Shown one piece after another: positions 6,688 through 8,025 of a DNA stretch of 8,025 bases. The notes under the pieces are model-generated. The model was given only the letters and a program-made list of their open reading frames with translations. It searched no databases and was not told the origin of the DNA. This DNA comes from Peptococcaceae bacterium (GTDB taxonomy: Bacteria > Bacillota > Desulfotomaculia > Desulfotomaculales > Desulfocucumaceae), in contig JAAXTT010000063.1 in the NCBI GenBank assembly GCA_013336365.1, positions 1-8,025 of the forward strand, in the 5' to 3' direction. Positions within the stretch are counted from its first letter, which is position 1, and each line of letters starts with the position of its first letter. Both the position numbers and the translations under genes were made by a program.

Positions 6688-7134
6688 TTATCCCTTGCTT
6701 AACCAAGGTAAAATTCCCTGTTCCTTGAGATGATCACCTATTTCACTTTGAATATCCATATTGCTGGGTACAACAAGAAATATATTGTTACCAACCTTTT
6801 GCAGATTACCGTTCAAAGCATAGATACAACCACTGATAAAATCCACTACTCTGCGGGCTAACTCCGGTTCTGTCTTTTCGAGATTTATTATCACTGGTCT
6901 GCGATTTTTCAGATTATCCGCAAGAATCTGAACATCCTCGAAAATCCTGGGTTCCGAAACTACAACCCTAAGCTGTCGCTGTGCATGAAGGTTCAAAACC
7001 TGTCCTTTTCGCTTGCTGCCAGAATAATCCTCGTCTTCTCTAAATCTAGATTCCTGTTGCCTTTCATCATCCTCAATCATTTCTTCCTCAAATCCTATTG
7101 CGCCCAAGAATTTATCCATAAATTTTCTAGCCAC
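6688..7134 (-). CDS. sepF: Cell division protein SepF (148 aa)
   Basis: SepF binds the C-terminal tail of FtsZ, polymerises into rings and tethers the Z-ring to the membrane in Gram-positive bacteria. The N-terminal 'MARKFMDKFLGAIGF' can form the amphipathic membrane-binding helix. A charged, probably disordered linker follows (about residues 16-47, rich in E, D and R). The globular SepF (DUF552) domain runs from about 48 to 137, with 'VVVSEPRIFEDVQILADNLKNRRPVIINLE' and 'RRVVDFISGCIYALNGNLQKVGNNIFLVVP'. The length fits the family (about 150). I chose GTG 7134 because it lies 8 bases after the strong AAGGAGG site. The GTG at 7143 in the same frame overlaps that site and is not usable. The gene follows yggS with a gap of only about 20 bases, within one operon. 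Confidence 0.95.
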   Translation of the reverse strand: MARKFMDKFLGAIGFEEEMIEDDERQQESRFREDEDYSGSKRKGQVLNLHAQRQLRVVVSEPRIFEDVQILADNLKNRRPVIINLEKTEPELARRVVDFISGCIYALNGNLQKVGNNIFLVVPSNMDIQSEIGDHLKEQGILPWLSKG

Positions 7135-7155
7135 AAAATACACCTCCTTCTCAAA

Positions 7156-7851
7156 TTAAACAGCACGGGATCCAAAAATTGCTGAGCCTATTCTTATAAT
7201 ATTTGAGCCTTCCTCTATTGCAACCTGGTAATCATTGGTCATTCCCATTGAGAGAAAATCCAATGAAAGATCAGGCAGTTTGCTTTGGGAAATATCCCTG
7301 ATATTTCTTAGTTCCTTAAAGAAAGGTCTTGTCTCCTCAGAATTTTCAACCAATGGAGCTATGGTCATCAATCCGCGAACAGATAAGCCCTTTAACTCCC
7401 TGGAAGTTTTGAGAAAATCAATCACATCACTTACCGGCAGACCATATTTTGATGACTCACCGGACACATTAACCTGGACCAGCACATCTGAAACCAAATT
7501 CTGCTCCAAGGAATATTTTGAAATCTCACAGGCTAGTCGCCACGAATCCAAAGAATGAATCATCTTGACTTTGCCTATTACTGATTTAACCTTATTCATC
7601 TGCAAGTGACCAATCAAATGCCAATTAACCTTAGAATCAACAAAAGGCTGTTTGGCAAGCATTTCCTGAACTCTGTTTTCACCTAACTCGGTCATACCTT
7701 CTTGAACTGCTTGATTAATACCTTCAATTTCAACTTTTTTCGTCACTGCAATTATCTTAATCTGCTTAGGATTGTAACCTGAAGCTATTGCAGCTTTGTT
7801 AACTCCCTCATGCAATATTTGAACATTGTTTTTTATTTGAAGTAAATTCAT
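7156..7851 (-). CDS. yggS: YggS/PLPBP family PLP homeostasis protein (231 aa)
   Basis: This is a cytoplasmic pyridoxal-phosphate-binding protein of the alanine racemase N-terminal-like TIM barrel fold. It has no known catalytic activity and acts in vitamin B6 and amino-acid homeostasis; the Bacillus counterpart is YlmE. Residues 33-38 'IIAVTK' carry the PLP lysine, Lys38. 'ELGENRVQEM' (55-64), 'WHLIGHLQMNK' (77-87), 'VLVQVNVSGESSKYGL' (123-138), 'RGLMTIAP' (159-166) and 'FLSMGMTNDYQVAIEEGSNIIRIGSAIFG' (199-227) are all family hallmarks, the last forming the phosphate-binding end. The length is normal. I chose ATG 7851 with GGGTGA 4 bases upstream; an in-frame TTG at 7863 would add four residues and has a poor ribosome binding site. 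It directly follows an unrelated partial gene and precedes sepF, the standard Firmicutes order. Confidence 0.96.
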   Translation of the reverse strand: MNLLQIKNNVQILHEGVNKAAIASGYNPKQIKIIAVTKKVEIEGINQAVQEGMTELGENRVQEMLAKQPFVDSKVNWHLIGHLQMNKVKSVIGKVKMIHSLDSWRLACEISKYSLEQNLVSDVLVQVNVSGESSKYGLPVSDVIDFLKTSRELKGLSVRGLMTIAPLVENSEETRPFFKELRNIRDISQSKLPDLSLDFLSMGMTNDYQVAIEEGSNIIRIGSAIFGSRAV

Positions 7852-7867
7852 TTGTTCACCCAAGCCT

Positions 7868-8025
7868 TCAGAAACCTAGAGGATTAACCACATAATAGTT
7901 GCCAGCAACCAATTCCTTCCCAGTAATGGCAGCCTGGTCCTTTACCCTGCCTTCAACCTTGACTTGAACCCACTTATGTTTATATTTTTTTGCTATATAT
8001 ATACCGGTCTGACCATTCTTTTCCA
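7868..8025 (-). CDS. C-terminal fragment, probably HlyD-type adaptor protein (5' end outside window)
   Basis: An open frame enters from the right edge and ends at TGA 7870-7868, giving the last 51 residues. It reads 'EKNGQTGIYIAKKYKHKWVQVKVEGR', then 'VKDQAAITGKELVAGNYYVVNPLGF'. The pattern 'G.tGIYi......W..VkV.G...d.a.I.gkeLvaGnyyVvNP' resembles the C-terminal beta-barrel end of HlyD/RND-type membrane-fusion (adaptor) proteins, and I believe such a gene often precedes yggS in Clostridia. The stop lies 16 bases before the yggS ATG, so the two genes are probably cotranscribed. Too little is present to see the biotinyl-lipoyl domain or signal anchor, so the family call is tentative although the reading frame is convincing. 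Confidence 0.6.
   Translation of the reverse strand, partial: EKNGQTGIYIAKKYKHKWVQVKVEGRVKDQAAITGKELVAGNYYVVNPLGF

Noticed and set aside
1..8025. Mobile elements, CRISPR arrays, tRNA or rRNA genes
   Set aside because: No terminal inverted repeats, transposase-like frames, spaced direct repeats or tRNA/rRNA signatures were seen on either strand.

Overview
All recognisable genes lie on the minus strand, so the window reads biologically from high to low coordinates. The organism is most likely an anaerobic, low-to-moderate GC Gram-positive of the Clostridia, perhaps Peptococcaceae-like. The reasons are a SepF-type division gene next to yggS and yggT, a T-box-controlled isoleucyl-tRNA synthetase, strong AGGAGG-type ribosome binding sites, frequent GTG/TTG starts, and a YcdB/YcdC-domain exported protein. 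The species cannot be named from the sequence alone.

Layout in transcription order. (1) The C-terminal 51 codons of a gene running off the right edge, resembling the end of an HlyD-type adaptor. (2) yggS, a PLP-binding homeostasis protein. (3) sepF, the FtsZ membrane anchor. (4) proC, pyrroline-5-carboxylate reductase. (5) yggT, a small membrane protein. (6) A DUF167/YggU protein. These genes are tightly packed (gaps from none to about 40 bases) and look like one operon. It is the common yggS-sepF-yggT division neighbourhood, with proC inserted and without ylmH or divIVA before ileS.

A good sigma-A promoter then overlaps the DUF167 stop codon. It drives a T-box leader of about 300 nt whose stem I, AUC specifier codon, antiterminator bulge and terminator can all be read by eye. 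The leader controls ileS, a full-length bacterial isoleucyl-tRNA synthetase. A hairpin terminator follows ileS.

Next comes larE, which probably has its own promoter. Its product belongs to the nickel-pincer-nucleotide sulfur transferase family and carries a three-cysteine signature that suggests the iron-sulfur-dependent subtype. The last gene encodes a secreted YcdB/YcdC-type protein and is cut by the left edge.

I see no mobile element, CRISPR array, tRNA or rRNA. This is mostly a conserved housekeeping region, and I found no convincing undescribed system. The points most worth checking are the LarE cysteine set, the detailed T-box architecture and the altered division-cluster gene order.
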